Source: Clostridiales bacterium
GTDB lineage: Bacteria; Bacillota; Clostridia; Lachnospirales; CAG-274
Length of the DNA: 19,172 nucleotides
Assembly: GCA_021203425.1 (NCBI GenBank)
Contig: JAJQBF010000094.1
Coordinates: forward strand, 1 to 19,172
Direction: 5' to 3'
The notes beneath the pieces were generated by a model, which had not been told where the DNA came from, did not search any database, and was given only the letters and a program-made list of their open reading frames with translations. Position 1 is the stretch's first letter. Every line of letters starts with the position of its first letter. Shown piece after piece: positions 7,951-14,275 of the stretch. The position numbers were made by a program, and so were the translations under genes.

Positions 7951-8871
7951 TTATAATCCTCCCAGTGCTTTGTCTAATGTTTTTAAATCTTCTATATTAA
8001 CAGCTTTAACCTTTCTTGAAACCTTTTTAACAAATGAAGTCAGAGTTTTTCCAGGACCCATTTCTATAAAGGTATCAACCCCTGTGTCAATAAGGTTTTT
8101 AACTGTCTGCTCCCATTTAACAGAGCTCATAACCTGTTTTGTAAGTGTGGGAATAACGTCTTCCCTGCCCTTGTAGGGTTCTGCCGTAAGGTTTGAAATA
8201 ACGGGAATGTTAAAATCATTTATTGTAATATTCTGAAGCTCGAGGTTAAGTCTGTCTGATGCCGGTTTTAAAAGAGGTGTGTGGAAAGGACCGGATACAT
8301 TAAGCCTTACAACTCTCTTTGCCCCTGCCTCGGTAAGAAGAGGTTCTGCCGCTGCCACTTCCTCGGCATAGCCTGCTATGGCAATCTGTCCCGGGCAGTT
8401 ATAGTTTGCAATAAACACTCTCTCAGGGTTTACCTTGTCAAGAACTGCCTGAATTTTATCCGCATCAAGGTTAATAACTGCGCTCATTGCCCCAACGCCT
8501 ACGGGAACAGCCTCTGTCATAAAACGGCCTCTTTTTCTTACGAGAACAACAGCCTCTTCAAAGCTCATTACTCCTGCCGCAACAAGGGCGGAATATTCCC
8601 CTAAGCTTAAACCTGCGGCATAGGCTGCCTTAAAGCCCTTTTCTTCCATAAGTCTTAAAACCGCCGTACTCATTGTCAAAATAGCCGGCTGTGTACATTC
8701 TGTTATATTTAATCTTTCGTCTTCTTCAAAGCAGATTCTTGAAATTTCAAAGCCCATAGCCTCGTCTGCCTTGTCAAAAACCTCTTTGCAGACAGGAAAA
8801 TTTTCGTAAAGCTCTTTTCCCATACCGCTTTGCTGAGCACCCTGTCCGCTGAAAATAAATGCTGTAGACAT
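7951..8871 (-). CDS. fabD: Malonyl-CoA:ACP transacylase
   Basis: Moves malonyl from CoA to the ACP phosphopantetheine arm. The protein is 306 aa from the ATG at 8869-8871 (MSTAFIFSGQGAQQSGMGKEL), with GGAG about eight bases upstream. The longer frame back to 8922 runs into the repeat-rich spacer and has no ribosome site. The N-terminal GQGAQ motif, the nucleophile S89 in GLSLGEYSALVAAG and the catalytic H197 in GPFHTPLL are visible. The nucleophile motif reads GLSLG rather than the common GHSLG, an accepted variant of GxSxG. Upstream lies a 164-base spacer from fabK with a folded repeat element, the largest gap inside the operon. Confidence 0.96.
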   Translation of the reverse strand: MSTAFIFSGQGAQQSGMGKELYENFPVCKEVFDKADEAMGFEISRICFEEDERLNITECTQPAILTMSTAVLRLMEEKGFKAAYAAGLSLGEYSALVAAGVMSFEEAVVLVRKRGRFMTEAVPVGVGAMSAVINLDADKIQAVLDKVNPERVFIANYNCPGQIAIAGYAEEVAAAEPLLTEAGAKRVVRLNVSGPFHTPLLKPASDRLNLELQNITINDFNIPVISNLTAEPYKGREDVIPTLTKQVMSSVKWEQTVKNLIDTGVDTFIEMGPGKTLTSFVKKVSRKVKAVNIEDLKTLDKALGGL

Positions 8872-8904
8872 ATTTATTTCTCCTAAATTCTGTATTTGTT
8901 GTGT

Positions 8905-8960
8905 AAAGTTCCGATGTGCCAAGCTTTAGAACCTATAAAGCTCCGATGTGCCAAGCCTTA
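8905..8960. repeat. Two 24-bp direct repeats, 32-bp period
   Basis: Copies at 8905-8928 and 8937-8960 share AAAG, then (T/C)TCCGATGTGCCAAGC, then (T/C)TTA; only two positions differ, both T/C. Between them AGCTTTA (8922-8928) and TAAAGCT (8936-8942) can form a 7-bp stem with a 7-base loop. They lie in the fabK-fabD spacer, next to the folded element at 8953-9037, whose left arm begins inside copy 2. They may be part of one compound dispersed repeat. I see no promoter in them that I trust. Confidence 0.75.
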
Positions 8961-9037
8961 AACCCCATTGTCATGCCTTCGGCATGACATTTCCCCTGAA
9001 AGGGGAAAACTTACGGGGAAACCAGACGGGGAGGCTT
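8953..9037. repeat. Folded palindromic element abutting the fabK stop codon
   Basis: The outer arms AAGCCT (8953-8958) with CCCC (8963-8966) pair with GGGG (9028-9031) and AGGCTT (9032-9037). Inside are two perfect hairpins: TGTCATGCC-TTC-GGCATGACA (8969-8989) and TTTCCCCT-GAA-AGGGGAAA (8990-9008), plus a repeated ACGGGG at 9013-9018 and 9026-9031. The right outer arm overlaps the fabK TAA. The design (nested arms with internal perfect hairpins and no coding capacity) resembles small dispersed extragenic palindromes of clostridial genomes; that family link is from general recollection, not a search. It lacks a proper U-run on the minus strand, so it is not an obvious terminator, but it could stabilise or tune the fab mRNA. 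Confidence 0.75.
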
Positions 9038-9977
9038 AGAGAACTGCCGCAATTTTGTCAAGATCCTTTATTAAATCCTGAATAATATCCGCACAGCTTT
9101 CTTCCTGCTTAACAAGACCTGCAATCTGACCGCTCATAACGGAGCCGTTGTCTACATCGCCGTCAACAACCGCCTTCTTAAGGGCGCCTGTTCCCAGTTC
9201 TTCAAGCTTTTCAAGATCCGGCTCGTCCTTGCCTGTTTCACGCTTTTCAATATCAAGATAAGCCTTTGTCAGCTTGTTCTTAAGAACTCTTACCGGGTGG
9301 CCTATAATATTGCCTGTTATAACAGTGTCAATATCCTTTGCCTTTAAAACCTTGTTTTTGTAGTTTTGGTGAACAGTACATTCGGTTGCAACAAGAAATC
9401 TTGTTCCCACCTGAACACCGTCGGCCCCTAACATAAAGGCTGCGTTTACCCCTCTTGAATCGGCTATGCCGCCGGCTGCAAGAACAGGAATATTCACAGC
9501 ATCAACAACCTGGGGAACAAGTGCCATTGTAGTCAGCTTTCCTATATGACCGCCGGACTCCATTCCCTCGGCAATAACTGCGTTTACGCCCATTTTTTCC
9601 ATTCTCTTTGCCAAAGCCACGCTTGCAACAACGGGAATAACCTTTACCCCGTTTTCCGCAAACTTAGCCAAATACTTGCCCGGGTTGCCTGCGCCTGTGG
9701 TAACAACCTTAACATTTTCTTCACAAATCACATCAACAACCTCGTCTGCAAAAGGTGACTGAAGCATAACATTAACACCGAAGGGCTTGTCTGTAAGCTC
9801 TTTGGCTTTTCTTATTTCTTCTCTTACTACATCAGCCGGAGCGTTTCCTGCGGCAATTATACCCAAACCTCCTGCGTTTGATACTGCGCTTGCAAGCGAA
9901 GCATCTGCAATCCAAGCCATTGCTCCCTGAAAAACAGGGTATTTAATTCCTAAAATATCGCAAATTTTCGATTTCAT
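9036..9977 (-). CDS. fabK: Enoyl-ACP reductase II (FMN-dependent FabK)
   Basis: Reduces trans-2-enoyl-ACP, the last step of each elongation round, with FMN and NAD(P)H. It replaces FabI, and bacteria relying on FabK are typically insensitive to triclosan-type FabI inhibitors (family knowledge). The 313-aa TIM-barrel has the nitronate monooxygenase/FabK core: KYPVFQGAMAWIADASLASAVSNAGGLG at the N-terminus, GMESGGHIGKLTTM with H144 as in pneumococcal FabK, PVLAAGGIADSRG, GADGVQVGTRFLVATEC, and KVLKAKDIDTVITG. Start at the ATG at 9975-9977 after AAAGGGGAA. Context between acpP and fabD excludes a plain nitronate monooxygenase. The stop codon sits inside the arm of a palindromic repeat element. 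Confidence 0.96.
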   Translation of the reverse strand: MKSKICDILGIKYPVFQGAMAWIADASLASAVSNAGGLGIIAAGNAPADVVREEIRKAKELTDKPFGVNVMLQSPFADEVVDVICEENVKVVTTGAGNPGKYLAKFAENGVKVIPVVASVALAKRMEKMGVNAVIAEGMESGGHIGKLTTMALVPQVVDAVNIPVLAAGGIADSRGVNAAFMLGADGVQVGTRFLVATECTVHQNYKNKVLKAKDIDTVITGNIIGHPVRVLKNKLTKAYLDIEKRETGKDEPDLEKLEELGTGALKKAVVDGDVDNGSVMSGQIAGLVKQEESCADIIQDLIKDLDKIAAVL

Positions 9978-10043
9978 ATTTTCCCCTTTATAGTAGTATG
10001 CATATTTTTTTAAACCGCCGAGGTATAAGGAATCGCCGATTAA

Positions 10044-10274
10044 TCAGCCCTCTTTGGTCTGTTCCTTTACATAGTTTACTGCGTCTTCAACTGTTTCAAC
10101 CGTTTCCGCATACTCAATCTTTATGTTAAATTCGTCTTCTATGTCATTGACGATTTTGAAAAGATCCAGCGAGTCGGCCTTTAAATCCTCATTTATGTTT
10201 GTTTCGAGGGTTATTGTTTTCGGGTCAATTTCCAAGTTTGACGCTATAATTTCACGAATTTTTTCAAAAACCAT
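10044..10274 (-). CDS. acpP: Acyl carrier protein
   Basis: Small acidic carrier, 76 aa, that holds acyl intermediates on a phosphopantetheine arm attached to S35 in the motif ADSLDLFKIVNDIEDEF. The DSLD signature, length and strongly acidic composition are all typical; the residues after DSLD (LFKIV) differ slightly from the common VELVM. Start at the ATG at 10272-10274 with a GGAGTGAGGG purine stretch upstream. It lies 13 bases after the fabH stop and 66 bases before fabK, as in the streptococcal order fabT-fabH-acpP-fabK. The acpP-fabK spacer shows no hairpin I trust. Confidence 0.96.
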   Translation of the reverse strand: MVFEKIREIIASNLEIDPKTITLETNINEDLKADSLDLFKIVNDIEDEFNIKIEYAETVETVEDAVNYVKEQTKEG

Positions 10275-10287
10275 ATTCCCTCACTCC

Positions 10288-11259
10288 TTAAAGCTCAATC
10301 AACATGGTTGCCCAGGTAAGACCTCCTCCGAAACCGGATATAAGAATTTTGTCGCCTTTGTGAAGAAGACCTTCTTCGTTCATCTCGGCAAGGGCAATAG
10401 GTACTGATGCTCCCGAGGTATTGCCTATTCTGTCGATGTTTGTATAAAACTTCTCGTGGGGCGCCTTCAGCTTTCTCGCTATTACCTCATTAATTCTTGT
10501 ATTGGCTTGATGAAGTACAACATATTTTATATCGTCCATAGATGTTTTCGATTCTTCCAAAACCTTTTTAATACTTTCGGGAACCTTTCTTGTGGCAAAG
10601 GTAAAAACCTCTCTGCCGTTCATATCTATGAATTCGTCATTTTTAGGCTCTGCCTTGTAAAACGGGCTTTTGTTTGCTCTGTAGCCGGCTGTCAGCGCCA
10701 TAGCCTTCGACCCGTCGGAATGAATGTCTTCATATAAAATTCCGCCCTCTTCGGCTGCCTCAAGAAGAACTCCCCCTGCTCCGTCGCCGAAAAGAACACA
10801 GGTTGACCTGTCACTCCAGTCGGTAATTTTGGAAAGGGTTTCTCCCCCTAAAACAATGGCTCTTTTAACACCGCCGTTTTTTATAAACTTATCCGCCACC
10901 GAAAGAGAATAAATAAAACCCGAACAGGCAGCGGCTATATCAAAACAAAAAGCATTTTTACAACCCAAAGCGTTTTGAACCAAACAGGCCGTACTGGGAG
11001 TAGTATAGTCGGGGCTTACCGTTCCCAAAATGATAAGATCCACACTGAGGGAATCCCACCCTGCTTTTTCAAGCAATTTTTCAGCCGCAATTATGCAAAG
11101 ATCAGATGTGTTTTGATCGGAAACCAAATGTCTTTTTCGAATCCCCGTTCGTGAGGAAATCCACTCGTCAGAGGTTTCGACCATCTTTGCAAGATCATCA
11201 TTGGTAACCGTAACAGGCGGCAGCGCTCTTTCAAAACCTATTATTCTCGATCTTATCAT
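10288..11259 (-). CDS. fabH: Beta-ketoacyl-ACP synthase III
   Basis: Starts each chain by condensing an acyl-CoA primer with malonyl-ACP. At 323 aa it is of normal length. The catalytic triad is clear: C112 in DIAAACSGFIYSL, H250 in VLHQANTRI and N280 in IGNTSGASVPIAL; the C-terminus SGFGGGLTWATMLIEL is also typical. Start at the ATG at 11257-11259, whose first four bases overlap the fabT TGA (ATGA), with GGAGAAG upstream, implying translational coupling to the repressor gene. Whether it prefers straight or branched primers cannot be read from the sequence. Confidence 0.97.
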   Translation of the reverse strand: MIRSRIIGFERALPPVTVTNDDLAKMVETSDEWISSRTGIRKRHLVSDQNTSDLCIIAAEKLLEKAGWDSLSVDLIILGTVSPDYTTPSTACLVQNALGCKNAFCFDIAAACSGFIYSLSVADKFIKNGGVKRAIVLGGETLSKITDWSDRSTCVLFGDGAGGVLLEAAEEGGILYEDIHSDGSKAMALTAGYRANKSPFYKAEPKNDEFIDMNGREVFTFATRKVPESIKKVLEESKTSMDDIKYVVLHQANTRINEVIARKLKAPHEKFYTNIDRIGNTSGASVPIALAEMNEEGLLHKGDKILISGFGGGLTWATMLIEL

Positions 11260-11723
11260 AATACTTCTCCTTGTGTGTTATTTCTGTATCTTTCGTTTAT
11301 AAAACCGTTTATTCTGACAAGAACATCTCTCGCCACTTCGGCCTCATATTCGCTTAAACCTACAATAGCGGCCTTAATCATATCCAAATGAAATTTTTGA
11401 TGTACTCTGTACATAAGCCGCCCCTTCTTTGTTAAAGAAACAAGAACGTGGCGTCTGTCTGTTTCGGAGCGGTTTCTGAGAACATACCCCTTTGCAACAA
11501 GGTTTTTAACCGATACCGTAAGTGTTCCCATAGTAATATCCAGCTTTTTGGCTACCTCCGACATAGACTTTGATGCGTACATACCTATAGCCTCGATAGT
11601 ATGTACCTCCGCAAGGGATAAATCATTAAAAACCCCCTTCTTCTGAGCCTCGTCTTCAGCCCTTTGAATATCATTATAAAGCCCGAAAAACAGTGTATTT
11701 ACATCAATAAGTGATTTTTTCAA
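11256..11723 (-). CDS. fabT: MarR-family repressor of fatty acid synthesis (FabT-like)
   Basis: A 155-aa winged-helix regulator. The HTH and wing are visible: SLAEVHTIEAIGMYASKSMSEVAKKLDITMGTLTVSVKNLVAKGYV followed by RNRSETDRRHVLVSLTKKG. As first gene of a fab operon in the order fabT-fabH-acpP-fabK it matches streptococcal FabT, which binds DNA better when complexed with long acyl-ACP and so gives feedback repression. I choose TTG at 11721-11723 as start: the perfect AGGAGGTG sits eight bases before it, whereas the in-frame GTG at 11730-11732 directly abuts AGGAGG and has no room for initiation. The double FabT-type box at 11812-11844 lies on the operon's own promoter, so autoregulation is likely. 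The MarR call is firm; acyl-ACP sensing is inference from the family. Confidence 0.92.
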   Translation of the reverse strand: MKKSLIDVNTLFFGLYNDIQRAEDEAQKKGVFNDLSLAEVHTIEAIGMYASKSMSEVAKKLDITMGTLTVSVKNLVAKGYVLRNRSETDRRHVLVSLTKKGRLMYRVHQKFHLDMIKAAIVGLSEYEAEVARDVLVRINGFINERYRNNTQGEVL

Positions 11724-11835
11724 TAACTTCACCTCCTGCCGAAACCCTTTTAATATAAAAAAGGGTTCGCCGTAAAGAAGAAACCCTTATTTTAAGCCCC
11801 TTCTTAAAAAAACTTTGAAAATCAAATAGTTTGAT
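11724..11835 (-). promoter_or_regulatory. fab operon leader with alternative hairpins
   Basis: The roughly 110-base untranslated leader holds three copies of one short motif. In transcript order AAGGGTT (plus 11782-11788) and AAAAGGGTT (plus 11743-11751) can each pair with the middle AACCCTTTT (plus 11759-11767): either 7 bp with the first copy or 9 bp with a 7-base loop with the last. The two pairings exclude each other. AAGAAG/CTTCTT offers a further competing stem. The 9-bp hairpin ends about six bases before the AGGAGG of fabT and has no U-run, so it is not a simple terminator. Confidence 0.5.
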
Positions 11836-11844
11836 ATTCAAAGT
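11812..11844. promoter_or_regulatory. Double FabT-type operator
   Basis: Two boxes of the form TTTGA-N3-TCAAA stand at 11814-11826 and 11830-11842, centres 16 bp apart. Together they form a 33-bp palindrome with 15-bp arms (ACTTTGAAAATCAAA and TTTGATATTCAAAGT) that match at 14 of 15 positions around a TAG centre. The second box covers the end of the -10 element and the expected start site. The half-site resembles reported streptococcal FabT sites (recollection). Placement fits repression by blocking RNA polymerase. Confidence 0.85.
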
Positions 11845-11870
11845 ATATAGGTTTTAGCCCCTGATGTCAA
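11842..11870 (-). promoter_or_regulatory. Sigma-A promoter of the fab operon
   Basis: On the minus strand TTGACA (11870-11865), a 17-base spacer, then TATACT (11847-11842). An A-rich run lies just upstream of the -35 and may act as an UP element. The expected start is near 11835. The -10 overlaps the operator. Confidence 0.88.
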
Positions 11871-11910
11871 GTGTTTTTTTGTAAGACGCAAAATTCTAAT
11901 GTTATACAAT

Positions 11911-11955
11911 AAAAAATCCTCGGTAAAATTACCGAAACAGTAATTTTACCGAGGA
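11911..11955 (-). terminator. Intrinsic terminator of kdgK-kduI
   Basis: A perfect 16-bp inverted repeat (11917-11932 and 11940-11955, with CCTCGGTAAAA in the arm) with a 7-base loop, followed on the minus strand by six T (11916-11911). It lies 26 bases after the kduI stop and ends about 40 bases before the fab -35, so it insulates the two operons. There is no T-run on the plus side, so it is one-directional. Confidence 0.93.
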
Positions 11956-11981
11956 GAATTTGTCATATAACCGTGTTTAAA

Positions 11982-12851
11982 TTATTTAAGATCGGCTGTG
12001 TTTAAGAAGTCCTGATCGTCATAGTCTTTGTTTTCGCCAACCATACCCCAAATGAATGTATAAGCCTTTGTGCCTACACCTGAGTGGATTGACCAGCTGG
12101 GGGAGATAACAGCAGACTCGTTCTTCATAACGATATGTCTTGTTTCATCGGGCTTGCCCATCATATGGAAAACAACATTGTTTTCGTCCATATCGAAGTA
12201 AAGATAAACTTCCATACGTCTTTCATGTGTATGACAGGGCATTGTGTTCCAGTTTGAACCGGGATCAAGCTTTGTAAGACCCATAGCAAGCTGACAGCTG
12301 CCGTATTCTACTCCGTCTCTTTCGGAAAGTCTTGCGAAAACTTCATCATGGATATATTGGTTGATTGTTCTCTTGTTGCAGTCTTCAAGTGAACCGAGGG
12401 GCTTGTGATTTGCGTCTGCATAAGAAATAAGAACTGTGGGGTAGCTCTTGTGAGCTGTTCCTGAGTTCATATAGAACTTGGGAGGATTGGAAGGGTCTTT
12501 TGCCGCAAAGGCAATTTCCTTTGTTCCCATACCTACATAAATAGCGTCGCCGTTATTTACGGTATATTCCTTACCGTCAACAGTAACTGTTCCGTCGCCG
12601 CCTATGTTGATTGCGCCAAGTTCTCTTCTCTGAAGGAAATAAGCTGCTGCAAGCTCCTTGCTGCCTTCAAGCTTAAGGAGTTCTGTTGTGGGGGTAATTC
12701 CGCCGAAGATGATTCTGTCGTTATGGCTGTAAACTAACTTTGCCTCTCCGGGAACGAAAACGTTTTCAACTAAGAAATGACTTCTGAGCTGTTCTGTTGT
12801 ATAATGTTTAACGTCATCATAGTGGTTTGAATATCTTGTTTCAAGTGTCAT
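11982..12851 (-). CDS. kduI: 5-dehydro-4-deoxy-D-glucuronate isomerase
   Basis: Isomerises 4-deoxy-L-threo-5-hexosulose uronate, released from pectin or other unsaturated uronides by lyases, to 3-deoxy-D-glycero-2,5-hexodiulosonate. At 289 aa it is slightly longer than E. coli KduI. The cupin zinc ligands H207, H209, E214 (MPCHTHERRMEVYLYFDM) and H256 (SPSWSIHSGVGT) show the same 2-5-42 spacing as the E. coli enzyme (H196, H198, E203, H245, recalled). The N-terminus METRYSNH-like stretch and HFLVENVFVPGEAKLVYSHNDR are family-typical. Start at the ATG at 12849-12851, with AGGAGG at 12863-12868. It follows kdgK by 87 bases, across a terminator-like hairpin that ends directly at its ribosome site. 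KduD, the next enzyme, is not in the window. Confidence 0.95.
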   Translation of the reverse strand: MTLETRYSNHYDDVKHYTTEQLRSHFLVENVFVPGEAKLVYSHNDRIIFGGITPTTELLKLEGSKELAAAYFLQRRELGAINIGGDGTVTVDGKEYTVNNGDAIYVGMGTKEIAFAAKDPSNPPKFYMNSGTAHKSYPTVLISYADANHKPLGSLEDCNKRTINQYIHDEVFARLSERDGVEYGSCQLAMGLTKLDPGSNWNTMPCHTHERRMEVYLYFDMDENNVVFHMMGKPDETRHIVMKNESAVISPSWSIHSGVGTKAYTFIWGMVGENKDYDDQDFLNTADLK

Positions 12852-12868
12852 TTTTTATAAAACCTCCT

Positions 12869-12906
12869 AAAAAACAAGGGCGTCTAAAAAATTTTTAAAC
12901 ACCCTT
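12869..12906 (-). terminator. Terminator-like hairpin between kdgK and kduI
   Basis: In the minus-strand RNA, AAGGGUGUUUAAAA pairs with UUUUAGACGCCCUU (two G-U pairs), arms within 12876-12906, then GUUUUUU (12875-12869). The U-run directly abuts the AGGAGG of kduI at 12868-12863. It has all parts of an intrinsic terminator although the tip is A-U rich. Because no promoter can fit between it and the kduI ribosome site, kduI must be read by passage through it or from processed mRNA. Confidence 0.7.
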
Positions 12907-12938
12907 TGTTCTGAATTTAATGAATACTTAGAAAGAGT

Positions 12939-13970
12939 TTATCTCTGAACACGTCCGGATCCGTCGCCGCCTGCAAGAGTTTCAACATCTTCTCTTGTAA
13001 CAAGGTTGAAGTCGCCGGGGATTGTGTGCTTAAGAGCTGATGCTGCAACTGCAAATTCAAGAGCTGCCTTCATATCCTTGCCGTCTACAAGACCGCAGAT
13101 AAGACCGCCTGCAAATGAGTCGCCGCCGCCTACTCTGTCAACGATAGGGTTGATTGTGTACTTACGGCTGTGATAAAATTCTCTTGTCTTTCCGTCCATG
13201 ATACAAGCTGACCAGCCGTTGTTAGAAGCTGAATAGCTTTCTCTAAGTGAAGAAATTATGTACTTGAAACCGAACTTGTCTGCCATCTGATTGAAAATAT
13301 CAACATAGCCCTGAAGTTCAAGGTTGCCGCTTGTTACGTCTGTTTCGCCGGGCTTGAAACCGAGAACCTTCTCAGCGTCTTCTTCGTTTCCGATACATAC
13401 GTCAACATACTGCATAAGGTTTGTCATAACCTTCTGAGCCTTTTCAGATGACCATAATTTCTTACGGAAGTTAAGGTCGCATGAAACAGTAACACCGTGA
13501 GCCTTAGCAGCCTTTAAAGCAGCCTCAGTTACTTCTGCAGCGAGATCAGAAACAGCGGGAGTAATTCCTGTGAAATGGAACCAATCAGCGCCTTCGAAAA
13601 TAGCATCGAAATCAAAAGCAGATGCGGGAGCTGTTGCGATAGAAGAGTTAGCTCTGTCGTAAACAACGTTTGATGCTCTCATTGAAGCACCTGTTTCAAG
13701 GTAGTAGATACCGAGTCTTTCACCGCATTTAGCAACGTGCTTTGTGGAAACACCGTACTTGTTAAGAGCAGCAACTGCACAAGCACCGATCGGGTTATCG
13801 GGAACTGCTGTTACGAATTCAGCGTCATGACCGTAGTTTGAAAGAGAAACAGCTACGTTAGCCTCGCCGCCGCCGTAGTTAATATCGAACTCTGTAGCCT
13901 GAATAAATTTTTCATTGCCGGGAGTTGAAAGTCTGAGCATTATCTCACCCATAGTTACAATTTTAGCCAT
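12939..13970 (-). CDS. kdgK: 2-dehydro-3-deoxygluconate kinase (PfkB family)
   Basis: Phosphorylates 2-keto-3-deoxygluconate to KDPG, which an aldolase splits to pyruvate and glyceraldehyde 3-phosphate. It is a 343-aa ribokinase-fold protein with the substrate-side NYGGGEANVAVSLSNYGHDAEFVTAVPDNPIG and the PfkB signature DRVGGGDSFAGGLICGL, catalytic base D284. Substrate choice within PfkB kinases is hard from sequence, but co-transcription with kduI and the MGEIMLRLSTPGNEKFIQATEFDINYGGGEANVA N-terminus (typical of KDG kinases) support KdgK. Start at the ATG at 13968-13970 with AGGAGG at 13981-13986. The gene and kduI show a smoother, more uniform codon choice than the stalk-protein genes, suggesting high expression. 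KDPG aldolase is not in the window. Confidence 0.9.
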   Translation of the reverse strand: MAKIVTMGEIMLRLSTPGNEKFIQATEFDINYGGGEANVAVSLSNYGHDAEFVTAVPDNPIGACAVAALNKYGVSTKHVAKCGERLGIYYLETGASMRASNVVYDRANSSIATAPASAFDFDAIFEGADWFHFTGITPAVSDLAAEVTEAALKAAKAHGVTVSCDLNFRKKLWSSEKAQKVMTNLMQYVDVCIGNEEDAEKVLGFKPGETDVTSGNLELQGYVDIFNQMADKFGFKYIISSLRESYSASNNGWSACIMDGKTREFYHSRKYTINPIVDRVGGGDSFAGGLICGLVDGKDMKAALEFAVAASALKHTIPGDFNLVTREDVETLAGGDGSGRVQR

Positions 13971-14051
13971 TTTAAAAAATCCTCCTGTAAATCATTATAT
14001 TTTGGCGTGAGCCTATAATAAAGAAACTTGATAAGCTCCCCCTTTAAGTAA

Positions 14052-14080
14052 ATTATACCATACGCGTTAATACTTTTCAA
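14052..14080 (-). promoter_or_regulatory. Sigma-A promoter of kdgK-kduI
   Basis: On the minus strand TTGAAA (14080-14075), a 17-base spacer, then a consensus TATAAT (14057-14052), preceded by TGG, which gives an extended -10. Expected start near 14045, giving a leader of about 75 bases. Confidence 0.85.
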
Positions 14081-14141
14081 CAGCTTTTTGTAATATTTTT
14101 ATAAAAATTTTTTGCAGCAGTTCAGCCTTCTTATTATATAT

Positions 14142-14203
14142 AATGAAACAACCCGTTTTTAAAATGAAACAATTCATTTTTAAAAATGAAACAACCCATT
14201 TTT
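14142..14203. repeat. Three 19-bp tandem repeats, probable regulator sites
   Basis: Copies at 14142-14160, 14163-14181 and 14185-14203 follow AATGAAACAA(CC/TT)C(G/A)TTTTT, with starts 21 and 22 bp apart, about two helical turns. The middle copy is palindromic (AAAATGAA-ACAA-TTCATTTT). The TGAAAC half-site is reminiscent of KdgR-type (IclR family) boxes of uronate genes, a weak similarity. Copy 3 ends 10 bp before the thiS -35; copy 1 starts about 60 bp upstream of the kdgK -35. Confidence 0.7.
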
Positions 14204-14213
14204 CAAAAATCTG

Positions 14214-14243
14214 TTGACAACTCCCCCTGCGGTTTGATATAAT
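14214..14243 (+). promoter_or_regulatory. Sigma-A promoter of the thi operon
   Basis: TTGACA at 14214-14219, an 18-base spacer ending in TGA (extended -10), and TATAAT at 14238-14243. Expected start near 14250, giving a thiS leader of about 82 bases. Confidence 0.88.
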
Positions 14244-14275
14244 TATTACACAAAGCAAATAAGGGCATCGTAAGT

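Noticed and set aside
7547..8176. A 209-codon plus-strand reading frame opposite fabG and fabD
   Set aside because: It lies wholly antisense to two clear genes with catalytic motifs, has no ribosome site and low-complexity Ser/Ile/Phe composition.
14058..14074. Catabolite-response (cre) site at the ACGCGT in the kdgK promoter spacer
   Set aside because: The palindromic core is present but the flanking bases do not fit the TGWAANCGNTNWCA pattern.
14142..14203. Small CRISPR array
   Set aside because: Units are 19 bp with only 2-3 bp between them, no spacers, and no cas genes nearby.
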